Made by a program: the position numbers and the translations under genes. Below, piece after piece: positions 1 to 7,701 of a stretch of DNA of 64,000 nucleotides. Numbering within the stretch: the first letter of the stretch is position 1; every line of letters begins with the position of its first letter. Source of the stretch: Bradyrhizobium nitroreducens (GTDB lineage: Bacteria; Pseudomonadota; Alphaproteobacteria; Rhizobiales; Xanthobacteraceae); NCBI RefSeq assembly GCF_002776695.1, contig NZ_LFJC01000003.1, positions 5,833,835 to 5,897,834 of the forward strand. Direction: 5' to 3'. The notes beneath the pieces are model-generated. The model was not told where the DNA came from, did no database searches, and was given only the letters and a program-made list of their open reading frames with translations.

Positions 1-1
1 A

Positions 2-1843
2 CCGGATGCGGCGGAAGCAGGCTCCGATGCGAAAGCCTTGCAGGCTGCAGCGCAAGCGGTGCTCGCCGGCGAGATCAACACGCGCGCCGAACGGCTCGGC
101 AATGCGCCCGACGATCAGTTCGTGCTGACCTCCGAAGGCATCATTCGCTGGACCGGCGATGCCGTGGCGCGACTGTCTGCCGCAGAGGACGCGCTGCATC
201 CGCGGATCCGCATCATCTCCGACGAGCGCCTGACCGGCGCCCCCCGCGAGAAGGTGCAGGCCCGGCTCGAGCTCTGGCTCAAGACCCATATCGAGAAGCT
301 GCTCGGGCCGATGTTCGAGCTCTCCAAGGCCGAGGACGTCACCGGCATCGCCCGCGGCATCGCCTATCAGCTCGTCGAGGCGCTCGGCGTGCTGGAGCGG
401 CCCAGAATCGCCAACGAGCTGAAGGATCTCGACCAGCCCTCGCGCGCGGTCTTGCGGAAGTACGGCGTCCGCTTCGGCGCCTATCACATCTATTTCCCCG
501 GCCTGCTCAAGCCCGCCGCGCGCGCGCTCGCCGCGCTGTTGTGGGCGCTGAAGCAGGACAATGTCGATCTGTCCTCGCTCTCGGGCGCGCAGCATCTGGC
601 CTCCTCGGGCCGCACCTCGTTCCCGGTCGACAAGGCGCTGCCGCGCGATGCCTATCGCGTGCTCGGCTACAAGCAGGCCGGCGAGCGCGCCGTGCGCGTC
701 GACATCCTGGAGCGTCTTGCCGATCTGATCCGCCCGGCGCTGGCCTGGCGCGAGAACGCCTCCGGCGAAAAGCCGGCCGGCGCTTTCGACGGCCGCGGCT
801 TCGTCGTGACGCAGGCGATGACCTCGCTCACGGGATCTGCCGGCGAGGATTTTGCGTCCGTGCTGCGCGCGCTCGGCTATCGCATGGAGAAGCGTCCGCC
901 GCTGCCGGCAAAACCGGCCGTGGTGGAGGCGGTCGCGGCCGAGACGCCGCCGGTCGAAGGCAGCGCCGAGACCGCGAATGAGGCCTCGACCGAAGCCGCC
1001 GCGGAGGCCGTTGCCGGCCTGCCCGAGGAGACGCCGGCTGCGGAGACTGCTGTCGAAGCCGTCACCGTCGAGGACGCGCCCGGCATGGAGCAGCACGACG
1101 AGCCCGCGCCGGCCGAGCCCGCGCTCGAAGCTTCTCCTGAAGCGCCCGTCACGCCTGAAGATGCCCCCGGTATCGCGCCGCCGGCCGAACAGGCCGCTGC
1201 GCCGGCGGAGGCTGCCGGCCTCGAAGCGGCTGCCGCCGAGACCGTGGCAACGGAAGCCGCTGCATCGGCCGATGCCGCCGCGCCTGAGGCTGCGGCCACG
1301 CCCGCCGAGCCCGAGCTGGTCGAGGTCTGGCGTCCCGGCGGCCGTCACGAGGACCGCAAGCCGCGCCACGAGCGCCACCGCCACCAGCGTCATCACGGCC
1401 AGCGCCCGCAGGCCGGTGCCGAGGCCGGCGCCGCAGCCGGTGAAGCGAGCGCCGCGCCCGGCGAAGCGGCCGAAGGCGCGAAGCCGGGGCATCGCCATGG
1501 CGGCGGTCACCGTCGCGACGGCAACAAGGACTTCCGCAAGCCGCGCGAAGGTGGCGAGGGCGGCGAGCGCCGCGACGACCGCAATCGCAGCTTCCAGGGC
1601 AAGGACCGCGACAAGGATCGCGATCGCAACCGCGACAACAAGAAGTTCGGCGGCGATCGCGACAAGGGCCGCGACAACCGTGGCCGTGACCGCGACAAGG
1701 GCCGTGACCGTCAGGGCGGTCCGTCGCTCCGTCCCTATGCCTCGAGCGCGAATCCGCGCGAGCGCGATCGTCCTGCCGATCCGAACTCGCCCTTCGCCAA
1801 GCTCGCCGCGCTGAAGGAGCAGCTGTCGGGGCGCAAGGAGTAG
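2..1843 (+). CDS. C-terminal part of a SUV3/Mgps-like helicase protein (5' end outside window)
   Basis: The frame is open from the first bases of the window, so the start and the helicase motor lie upstream and no Walker motif is visible. The first ~290 visible residues are globular (for example FGAYHIYFPGLLKP and AARALAALLWALK) and match what I recall of the C-terminal region of the ATP-dependent helicases annotated in Bradyrhizobium next to the S4 and fdxA genes. An Ala/Glu/Pro-rich linker follows, then a very basic tail rich in RD, KD and RG dipeptides (about bases 1340-1740), as expected for an RNA- or DNA-binding tail. The last codons carry AAGGAG (1835-1840), which serves the next gene. 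The family assignment rests on the C-terminal part and gene order only. Confidence 0.62.
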   Translation, partial: PDAAEAGSDAKALQAAAQAVLAGEINTRAERLGNAPDDQFVLTSEGIIRWTGDAVARLSAAEDALHPRIRIISDERLTGAPREKVQARLELWLKTHIEKLLGPMFELSKAEDVTGIARGIAYQLVEALGVLERPRIANELKDLDQPSRAVLRKYGVRFGAYHIYFPGLLKPAARALAALLWALKQDNVDLSSLSGAQHLASSGRTSFPVDKALPRDAYRVLGYKQAGERAVRVDILERLADLIRPALAWRENASGEKPAGAFDGRGFVVTQAMTSLTGSAGEDFASVLRALGYRMEKRPPLPAKPAVVEAVAAETPPVEGSAETANEASTEAAAEAVAGLPEETPAAETAVEAVTVEDAPGMEQHDEPAPAEPALEASPEAPVTPEDAPGIAPPAEQAAAPAEAAGLEAAAAETVATEAAASADAAAPEAAATPAEPELVEVWRPGGRHEDRKPRHERHRHQRHHGQRPQAGAEAGAAAGEASAAPGEAAEGAKPGHRHGGGHRRDGNKDFRKPREGGEGGERRDDRNRSFQGKDRDKDRDRNRDNKKFGGDRDKGRDNRGRDRDKGRDRQGGPSLRPYASSANPRERDRPADPNSPFAKLAALKEQLSGRKE

Positions 1844-1847
1844 TCCC

Positions 1848-2120
1848 ACGACGACCGAGCGGCAGCGCCTCGACAAATGGCTGTGGCACGCGCGGGTGGT
1901 GAAGGCGCGCACCTCGGCTGCCGAGCTGGTCGAGACCGGCCACGTCCGCGTCAACGGTGAGCGCGAAAAGTCGCCGGGCCATGCGGTCAAGCTCGGCGAC
2001 GTCATCACTGTCGCGCTCGATCGCACGGTGCGCGTCTTGCGAGTGACAAGCTTTAGCGAACGCCGCGGCGATGCTGCTTCGGCACGCGAGCTCTACGAGG
2101 AGCTCGGAACGCGCAATTAA
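1848..2120 (+). CDS. S4-domain RNA-binding protein (Hsp15-like), probable ACG start
   Basis: This 90-residue protein has the S4 RNA-binding fold: RLDKWLWHARVVKAR at the start, then GHVRVNGE and a lysine/arginine-rich surface, as in Hsp15/YrfH-type proteins that bind rRNA or stalled 50S subunits. The open frame back to the stop at 1812 has no ATG, GTG or TTG until GTG 1896, and starting there would delete the conserved RLDKWLWHAR segment. AAGGAG at 1835-1840 lies 7 nt before ACG 1848, giving TTERQRLDKW. In relatives I would expect ATG at this position, so either ACG is used as a rare start or the ATG has mutated. The gene is tightly linked to the helicase gene, whose stop is 4 nt upstream. Confidence 0.72.
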   Translation, partial: TTTERQRLDKWLWHARVVKARTSAAELVETGHVRVNGEREKSPGHAVKLGDVITVALDRTVRVLRVTSFSERRGDAASARELYEELGTRN

Positions 2121-2253
2121 TTGCGCTTCTCATTCATTTCTTGGTCGATCAAACGCGCAAAGCCGTCATGATCGGGCTTGTCGAGCTTGCGGCGCCGGGC
2201 CATCCGCGCTAGGCAAGCCGCGACTTCTAAAAGAGCTTTTCGGAGCGTGTTGG

Positions 2254-2592
2254 ATGACTTACGTCGTCACTGAAAACTGCATCAAGTGCAAGTACACCGA
2301 CTGCGTCGAGGTCTGCCCGGTCGATTGCTTCTACGAGGGTGACAACATGCTCGTCATCCACCCCGACGAGTGCATCGATTGCGGCGTGTGCGAGCCGGAA
2401 TGCCCCGCCGACGCCATCAAGCCGGACACGGAACCGGGCCTGGAAAAGTGGCTGGAAGTGAACACCCAGTACGCCAAGAGCTGGCCGAACATCACCCAGA
2501 AGAAAGAATCACCTGCCGACGCCAAGGAATTCGACGGCATGGAAGGCAAGTTCGAGAAATATTTTTCTCCGAACCCCGGCTCCGGCGACTAA
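2254..2592 (+). CDS. fdxA: 7Fe-8S ferredoxin FdxA
   Basis: A 112-residue ferredoxin of the FdxA family. The N-terminal half carries two cysteine clusters: CIKCKYTDCVEVCP and, after about 30 residues, CIDCGVCEPECP. These bind one [3Fe-4S] and one [4Fe-4S] cluster in this family. The C-terminal extension (EKYFSPNPGSGD end) is typical of alphaproteobacterial FdxA. It is a cytoplasmic electron carrier; its partner is not shown here, although a ferredoxin-NADP reductase is encoded at 62317. ATG 2254 is preceded by GGAG (2242-2245). The in-frame extension further upstream has no ferredoxin similarity and is not part of the protein. Confidence 0.95.
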   Translation: MTYVVTENCIKCKYTDCVEVCPVDCFYEGDNMLVIHPDECIDCGVCEPECPADAIKPDTEPGLEKWLEVNTQYAKSWPNITQKKESPADAKEFDGMEGKFEKYFSPNPGSGD

Positions 2593-2660
2593 TTCGGGCC
2601 CAAACTTAACCCTAATAGCGGCCCTGCCGCCGAAAACCAGCCCTGAAGACCCCTAAATCA

Positions 2661-2688
2661 TTGATTTTTGCGGGAAATGTGCTATATT
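2661..2688 (+). promoter_or_regulatory. Sigma-70-type promoter for carD
   Basis: TTGATT (2661-2666) and TATATT (2683-2688) are separated by 16 nt, close to housekeeping promoter consensus and lying in an unusually A/T-rich stretch. A start near 2695 would give a leader of 90 to 240 nt depending on which carD start codon is used. Confidence 0.6.
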
Positions 2689-2786
2689 GGGCACATTAAG
2701 CCGAACCCCGTCAGCCCCGTTGGCCCCTCTGGGTTCCCGTGAAACCAAATGTCGAACAGGGGCGTGGCAGTTTCCGCGCGCAGGCT

Positions 2787-3737
2787 GTGTCACAGAAAAC
2801 GCGTAAAAAGAGTACTTCAGCGAGGGCTTCCCATAAGGAGGCCAAAAAAGTCGCCGCGGCCAGCCGTAGCGCATCCAAGGGTCGGACCGCGACGAAGGCG
2901 CCGGCTGCAAAGTCCTCGAAGAACAAAAGAAGCGCAATGCCTAACAAGACTGCCAAACCGGCCGCGAAAGCGACCGCTGCTAAGCCTGCTGCCAAGCCTG
3001 TGACTGCCAAGGCTCCCGCTGCCAAGCCTGCCGCGCCGAAGGCTCCCGTTGCTGCTGCTCCTGCCAAGGCTCCTGTCGCTGCCAAGCCGGCCGCGAAGCC
3101 CGCTGTTGCGCCGAAGGTCGAGGAAAAGAAGGTCGTGACCCAGCGCCAGGGCTTCAAGGCCAACGAATTCGTCGTCTATCCCGCTCACGGCGTCGGCCAG
3201 ATCCTGGCCATCGAGGAGCAGGAGATCGCCGGTGCGAAGCTCGAGCTGTTCGTCATCAACTTCATCAAGGACAAGATGACGTTGCGCGTGCCGACCGCCA
3301 AGGTCGCCAATGTCGGCATGCGCAAGCTGTCCGAGCCGACGCTGGTCAAGAAGGCGCTGGAGACCCTCAAGGGTCGTGCCCGCGTCAAGCGCACCATGTG
3401 GTCGCGCCGCGCCCAGGAATACGAAGCGAAGATCAATTCGGGCGACATCGTCGCGATCGCGGAAGTCGTGCGCGACCTCTACCGCTCGGAATCGCAGCCG
3501 GAGCAGTCCTACAGCGAACGCCAGCTCTATGAAGCGGCGCTCGACCGTCTGTCCCGCGAGATCGCGGTGGTGCAGCACTCGACCGAGACCGAAGCGGTCA
3601 AGGAGATCGAGGCCCAGCTCGCCAAGAGCCCGCGCCGCAATGCCAAGGCGGAAGCCGCCGAGGGCGAGGCCGATGCCGAGGGCGAGACCGACGACACCGA
3701 TGGCGACGACACCACCGTCGCCGACGAGGCCGCGTAA
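2787..3737 (+). CDS. carD: CarD/CdnL family transcriptional regulator with a basic Ala/Lys-rich N-terminal tail
   Basis: The core (about bases 3150-3620) is a CarD-family RNA-polymerase-binding domain: NEFVVYPAHGVGQI forms the Tudor-like RNAP-interaction domain, and the following helical part includes VRDLYRSE and SYSERQLYEAAL. CarD proteins stabilise open complexes at rRNA and housekeeping promoters. Ahead of the core is a histone-H1-like Ala/Lys/Pro tail with repeated AKPAAK and KAPA units; the C-terminus is acidic (Glu/Asp-rich). The start is uncertain: GTG 2739, GTG 2787 and ATG 2937 are all in frame and none has a strong Shine-Dalgarno. GTG 2787 is chosen because the lysine-rich composition begins there. 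A promoter precedes the gene and a terminator follows it, so it is monocistronic. Confidence 0.88.
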   Translation: MSQKTRKKSTSARASHKEAKKVAAASRSASKGRTATKAPAAKSSKNKRSAMPNKTAKPAAKATAAKPAAKPVTAKAPAAKPAAPKAPVAAAPAKAPVAAKPAAKPAVAPKVEEKKVVTQRQGFKANEFVVYPAHGVGQILAIEEQEIAGAKLELFVINFIKDKMTLRVPTAKVANVGMRKLSEPTLVKKALETLKGRARVKRTMWSRRAQEYEAKINSGDIVAIAEVVRDLYRSESQPEQSYSERQLYEAALDRLSREIAVVQHSTETEAVKEIEAQLAKSPRRNAKAEAAEGEADAEGETDDTDGDDTTVADEAA

Positions 3738-3767
3738 GCGCTTTCGTCGCGTCGATCGCAACAGATC

Positions 3768-3796
3768 AAAAGCCCGGCCGCTCGGCCGGGCTTTTT
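3768..3796 (+). terminator. Rho-independent terminator of carD
   Basis: AGCCCGGC (3771-3778) and GCCGGGCT (3785-3792) form a GC-rich stem with a 6-nt loop, preceded by AAAA and followed by a T run. It lies 30 nt after the carD stop. Confidence 0.9.
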
Positions 3797-3813
3797 GTTT
3801 GGGGTGCCACAGC

Positions 3814-3937
3814 CGTCATTCCGGGGCTCGCGAAGCGAGAACTACGGTGCGCAATTGCGCACCTGAGAATCCATTCGTCCACCGTCTCTGTCTCCCGATG
3901 GATTCCGGGCTCGTGCTTCGCACGCTCCGGAATGACG
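3814..3937. repeat. Intergenic palindromic repeat, family A (copy 1)
   Basis: Ends CGTCATTCCGG and CCGGAATGACG are inverted repeats. The interior holds a nested hairpin around GTGCGCAATTGCGCAC. It lies between carD and the convergent regR. Related copies occur at 16512, 24821 and 51791. Confidence 0.75.
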
Positions 3938-3957
3938 GCGTGAGAGTTGCGGACCAC

Positions 3958-4491
3958 CTACTTCACCGGCCGTTTCTCGAGCTTCCTTGCCAGCGTGCGC
4001 CGGTGCATGCCCAATCGCCGCGCCGCCTCGGAGATGTTGAAATCGGTCTCGATCAGGGTCTGGTGGATGCGCTCCCATTCCAGCGTCTTGATCGAGGTCG
4101 GCCGTGCATCGAGCGCGACCTCGGTATTGCCTTCGGCCTTGGTGAAGGCGGCTTCGATGTCGTCGGTGTTGGAGGGCTTTGCGAGATAGTGGCAGGCGCC
4201 GAGCTTGATCGCCTCCACTGCGGTGGAGATGCTGGCAAAGCCGGTGAGCACCACGATCAGCATGTCGGGATCATGCGTGTGCAGCAGCTCGACGCAGGCA
4301 AGGCCCGAGGCGCCGCCGAGCTTGAGATCGACCACGGCATGGCCGAAGGTTCGCTCTTCCAGCACCTGGCGCACCTCTTCGATCGAGGCGGCGAGCACGA
4401 CCTCGTAGCCGCGGCGCTCGAACGAGCGCTTCAGCGTGCGCGCAAAGCCGGCATCGTCCTCGACGACGATGAGCGAACGGTCAGGCGCCAA
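3958..4491 (-). CDS. regR: RegR/ActR/PrrA-type redox response regulator
   Basis: A 177-residue regulator of the RegA/PrrA/ActR/RegR family. The receiver domain (residues 1-115) has the acidic pocket E11 D12 D13, phospho-acceptor D55 (AVVDLKL), T83 and K105. The C-terminus is a Fis-type helix-turn-helix (ISEAARRLGMHRRTLARKL). In alphaproteobacteria this family controls respiratory oxidases, nitrogen fixation and carbon fixation in response to quinone-pool redox state. The start ATG lies inside the end of regS (11-bp overlap), so the two are translationally coupled. The gene closes the cyo-SURF1-regSR array. Paralogues exist in some genomes, so the symbol names the family rather than a proven orthologue. 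Confidence 0.88.
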   Translation of the reverse strand: MAPDRSLIVVEDDAGFARTLKRSFERRGYEVVLAASIEEVRQVLEERTFGHAVVDLKLGGASGLACVELLHTHDPDMLIVVLTGFASISTAVEAIKLGACHYLAKPSNTDDIEAAFTKAEGNTEVALDARPTSIKTLEWERIHQTLIETDFNISEAARRLGMHRRTLARKLEKRPVK

Positions 4492-5878
4492 AATTTCCTC
4501 CGATCGCCAGCGTTGAAAGCGGCAGCGTCAGGCGCACCGTGGCGCCGCGCTTCCTGTGGTTCTCGGCCGTGACGCTGCCCCCCAGCTTGCGCACCACGTT
4601 CACCACCAGGAACAGCCCGAGCCCGCCGCCGGCGCGGCCCTTGCTCGAGTGATATGGTTTTCCGAGCTGCGCCAGCATCTCCGGCGCGAAGCCCGGGCCG
4701 CGATCGGAGATCGACAGCACGAGGTTGTCACCCTCGCGCTCGGCCACCAGCTCGACCCAGTCGCGCGACACCTCATAGGCGTTGTCGAGCACGTTGAAGA
4801 TAACCTGCTTCAGCGCGACGTCGGAGACGATGGCCACGTCCGCGCCAAAAGTGTTGACGAAATAGAGCGTCCGTGCCGAGCGCGCGTCGCGCCATTCGTC
4901 GACCAGGGCGGTGACGAAGGCCGTCACCGTCGTCGGCGAGGAGCCTTCGCCGCGCGCTTCGCCCGCCGAGACCAGGATGCCTGTGACGATCGACTTGCAG
5001 CGCTGCAGCGAGGTTTCCATCTCCGTGAGATCCTCGGCGAGCTCCTGATCGGCGGCAAGATCCGGCATGCGGCGCCAGTCGCTGAGGATCACCGAGAGCG
5101 AGGCCAGCGGCGTACCGAGCTCATGCGCCGCGCCGGAGGCGAGCAGGCCCATGCGCACGATGTGGTCCTGCTCGGCGGCATGCTGGCGCAACGCCGCGAG
5201 ATGCGCGTCGCGCTCGCGCAAATTCCTGTTGATGCGCGTGACGAACACGACCAGCAGCACGGCGTTGAGCACGAAGCCCAAGAGCATGCCGGCAACGGCG
5301 AGGCTATAGGTCTCGCTGATTGGGTTCGGCGGCAGATCGAGTGGGCGGTAGGCCAGCGTCAGCCAGACAAAACTCGCGCAGGTCAGCGCGACCAGCGACC
5401 AGGTCGAGCGGGCATCCAGCAGCACCGCGCCCAGCGTCACCTGCAGCAGGAACAGCGAGGTGAAGGGATTGGTGGCGCCGCCGGAGAGGTAGAGCTGCGC
5501 GGTCAGCGCCGCGACGTCCAGCATCAGGGCGACCAGCAGCTCGTTGTTGGTGATCGCGGCGCGATGGCGCACCCAGATCAGGCTGGAGACGTTGAGCAGC
5601 ACCAGCGCGCCGATCACCGCGCTCATCCGCTCCAGGGGCAAGGGAATGCCGAGCCCGAAATGCACGCCGCCGATGGTCACGATCTGCCCGACCACCGCGG
5701 TCCAGCGCAGCTGGATCAGCAGCGCCATGTTCTTGCGGTTGGTCTCGTCATCGGTCGGCGCAGCACCGACCAGCTCGCTGCGTGCATCCGCCTGCGATTG
5801 CAGCGTGACGGTCAGCTCGCCAGGCGCTTGGCGAGGCGCGCTTCCTCCGTCAGGTTTGCTCGACGATCTCTCCAGCAT
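4481..5878 (-). CDS. regS: RegS/RegB/PrrB-type redox sensor histidine kinase
   Basis: A 465-residue membrane histidine kinase. The N-terminal half has about six membrane segments and the ubiquinone-binding signature GGATNPF (residues ~133-139), matching GGXXNPF of RegB. The H-box is AHELGTPLASLS with phospho-acceptor H252. C294 in RCKSIV is at the position of the redox-active cysteine of RegB. The ATP-binding domain shows the N box (NVLDNAYE), a G1 box (ISDRGPGF) and a G2 box (GGLGLFLV). ATG 5878 is chosen because the further in-frame extension runs into the SURF1 gene and is unlike the family. It overlaps the SURF1 end by 29 bp and regR by 11 bp. Confidence 0.88.
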   Translation of the reverse strand: MLERSSSKPDGGSAPRQAPGELTVTLQSQADARSELVGAAPTDDETNRKNMALLIQLRWTAVVGQIVTIGGVHFGLGIPLPLERMSAVIGALVLLNVSSLIWVRHRAAITNNELLVALMLDVAALTAQLYLSGGATNPFTSLFLLQVTLGAVLLDARSTWSLVALTCASFVWLTLAYRPLDLPPNPISETYSLAVAGMLLGFVLNAVLLVVFVTRINRNLRERDAHLAALRQHAAEQDHIVRMGLLASGAAHELGTPLASLSVILSDWRRMPDLAADQELAEDLTEMETSLQRCKSIVTGILVSAGEARGEGSSPTTVTAFVTALVDEWRDARSARTLYFVNTFGADVAIVSDVALKQVIFNVLDNAYEVSRDWVELVAEREGDNLVLSISDRGPGFAPEMLAQLGKPYHSSKGRAGGGLGLFLVVNVVRKLGGSVTAENHRKRGATVRLTLPLSTLAIGGNFGA

Positions 5879-6698
5879 CTGATCCCGTCCTGCGCGCGGT
5901 GGCACTTGGGCCACCGGCCGGTTCGTGGACGAAGCGCTTGCGGCGGAACAGCCCGCCGCCGAATGTGACGAAAAGCCTGCCGGCCAGCATAAAGGCCAGG
6001 GCAAACCACGTCAGCGCGTAGATCAGGTGGTTATTGGGAAAGCGCACCACGGTCAATCCGCCGATCGGCCCCCCGCCCATTTGTGATCCGGCATCGGCAT
6101 CGACGAAGAAAGGTGCGACGTTCTGGAGGCCGCGCGCCGCCGCAATCGCGGCGACATCCCGCGAGTACCAGCGGTTGTGCTGGGGCACGTTGTTCCGGAG
6201 GAAGCCGCCTTTGGGCTCGGTGATACGGAGCAGGCCGGTGATCTCGACCTGACCGTCTGGATTGCCGTCCTGCCGTGCCGATGGGTCACGCCGCTCCGAC
6301 GGCACGAAGCCGCGGTTGATCAGAACGGACGTACCGTCGCCGCGCTGAAGCGGCGTCAGCACCCAATAGCCAGGGCCTTCCTCGGTCACGGCCTGCACCA
6401 GCGTCTCGCGGTCATGCAGGAAGCGGCCGGTAACGCTGACATGCCGGTATTCGTCGCTCGCGGTGCTGACCGTGGGCCACGCAGCAGGCGAGGGGATCGG
6501 CTGGGCTGGGGCATGAACGCGCTGCTCGACGCGGTCGATCAGCGCCAGCTTCCAGGCGCGGCGCTCGATCTGCCAGATTCCGAGCGCGATCAGAGCGACG
6601 AAGGCCGTGAGCGAGAGGACCGTGAGCCACAGGCGCGGACGTGCAGCCTTGCGGCGCACGTCCTTTGCCTCGCTCGTCACGGTCCGGATCCCGCTCAC
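5850..6698 (-). CDS. SURF1-family oxidase assembly protein
   Basis: A 282-residue SURF1 protein, a factor that helps insert heme a/o into heme-copper oxidases. It has one N-terminal membrane helix (LWLTVLSLTAFVALIALG) followed by IWQIERRAWK, a large periplasmic domain with GYWVLTPL and VLINRGFVP, and a C-terminal helix (NNHLIYALTWFALAFML). These are the standard SURF1 landmarks. GTG 6698 overlaps the cyoD stop by 4 nt, which decides the start. Its place in a quinol oxidase operon resembles the Surf1q arrangement described in Paracoccus, where a dedicated SURF1 serves the quinol oxidase. Confidence 0.9.
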   Translation of the reverse strand: MSGIRTVTSEAKDVRRKAARPRLWLTVLSLTAFVALIALGIWQIERRAWKLALIDRVEQRVHAPAQPIPSPAAWPTVSTASDEYRHVSVTGRFLHDRETLVQAVTEEGPGYWVLTPLQRGDGTSVLINRGFVPSERRDPSARQDGNPDGQVEITGLLRITEPKGGFLRNNVPQHNRWYSRDVAAIAAARGLQNVAPFFVDADAGSQMGGGPIGGLTVVRFPNNHLIYALTWFALAFMLAGRLFVTFGGGLFRRKRFVHEPAGGPSATARRTGSDAGEIVEQT

Positions 6699-7075
6699 TT
6701 CATTCCCGTCATCTCGTGCATCGGCATCATGTTGCTGTTGAGGTGGCTCATCACCCAAAGCGAACCGGACAGCGCGATCACCACCATGACGATAGTGAAG
6801 ATCAGCGCCATCATGCTCCAGCCGTTCTCCGACGTCGTGTTCATGTGCAGGAAGTAGATCATGTGCACGACGATCTGCACGACCGCGAAGGCCATGATGA
6901 CGAGGGCGGTGACCTGCTTGCTCGGCAGCGCGCCGCTCATCACCAGCCAGAACGGGATCGCCGTAAGCACGACCGAGAGCACGAAGCCCAGCATATAGGT
7001 CGAGAACGAGCCGTGGGCGTGGCCATCGTCGTGGTGATGGCCGTTCGCGCCAGCTGTGTGGGTATCGGTGCTCAT
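6695..7075 (-). CDS. cyoD: Cytochrome bo3 ubiquinol oxidase subunit IV (CyoD)
   Basis: A 126-residue subunit with a His/Asp-rich N-terminus (GANGHHHDDGHAHG) and three membrane helices. MIYFLHMNTTSENGW and SLWVMSHLN are typical of CyoD, the small subunit that helps CuB incorporation. ATG 7075 overlaps the cyoC stop as ATGA; the frame continues upstream, but that extension is antisense-like and lacks similarity. Confidence 0.93.
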   Translation of the reverse strand: MSTDTHTAGANGHHHDDGHAHGSFSTYMLGFVLSVVLTAIPFWLVMSGALPSKQVTALVIMAFAVVQIVVHMIYFLHMNTTSENGWSMMALIFTIVMVVIALSGSLWVMSHLNSNMMPMHEMTGMK

Positions 7076-7701
7076 CGCAGAACTCCCAGGAGATAGACGA
7101 AGGTGAAGACGCCGATCCAGACCACGTCGAGGAAGTGCCAGAACATCGACAGGCACATCAGGCGGCGGCGATTGGCCTCGATCAGGCCGAACTTGCCGAC
7201 CTGCACCATCAGCGTCACCAGCCAGATCAGGCCGCAGGACACGTGCAGGCCGTGGGTTCCGACCAGGGTGAAGAAGGCGGACAGGAAGGCGCTGCGCTGC
7301 GGCGTGGCGCCTTCATGGATCATATGGGCGAACTCGGTGAGCTCGATCCCGATGAAGGCGAGGCCGAACAGGCCGGTGATCGCCAGCCAGACTTGCGTCT
7401 GCGCCACCTTGTTCTGCTGCATCGTCAGCATGGCAAAGCCATAGGTGATCGACGACAGCAGCAGCATCGACGTGTTCACCGCGACCAGGTTCAGGTCGAA
7501 CAGGTCCTTCGGCGCCGGGCCGGCGGCGTAGTTGCCGCCGAGCACGCCGAAGGTGGCGAACAGGATCGCGAAGATGAGACAGTCGCTCATCAGATAGATC
7601 CAGAAGCCGAGCGAGGTGCTCCAGCCTTCCGGATGCGGATGTTCGTCGGCGAGGTAGAAGACCGGCTCGCCGGTCTGCGAGGGATTGACGGCGACAGTCA
7701 T
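7072..7701 (-). CDS. cyoC: Cytochrome bo3 ubiquinol oxidase subunit III (CyoC)
   Basis: A 209-residue integral membrane protein with five predicted helices, characteristic of the heme-copper oxidase subunit III family in its CyoC form. LGFWIYLMSDCLIFAILFA, VGTHGLHVSCGLIWL and FWHFLDVVWIGVFTFVYL are the recognised segments. The start codon abuts the cyoB stop directly and the stop overlaps cyoD by 4 nt, so expression is coupled within cyoABCD. Confidence 0.95.
   Translation of the reverse strand: MTVAVNPSQTGEPVFYLADEHPHPEGWSTSLGFWIYLMSDCLIFAILFATFGVLGGNYAAGPAPKDLFDLNLVAVNTSMLLLSSITYGFAMLTMQQNKVAQTQVWLAITGLFGLAFIGIELTEFAHMIHEGATPQRSAFLSAFFTLVGTHGLHVSCGLIWLVTLMVQVGKFGLIEANRRRLMCLSMFWHFLDVVWIGVFTFVYLLGVLR

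Noticed and set aside
1149..1982. Long minus-strand open frame across the helicase tail and S4 gene
   Set aside because: Arg/Ala-rich translation with no recognisable fold; it mirrors the repetitive basic tail of the plus-strand gene.
2836..2842. AAGGAGG as the carD ribosome site
   Set aside because: No start codon follows in a usable distance; it is within coding sequence in the chosen frame.
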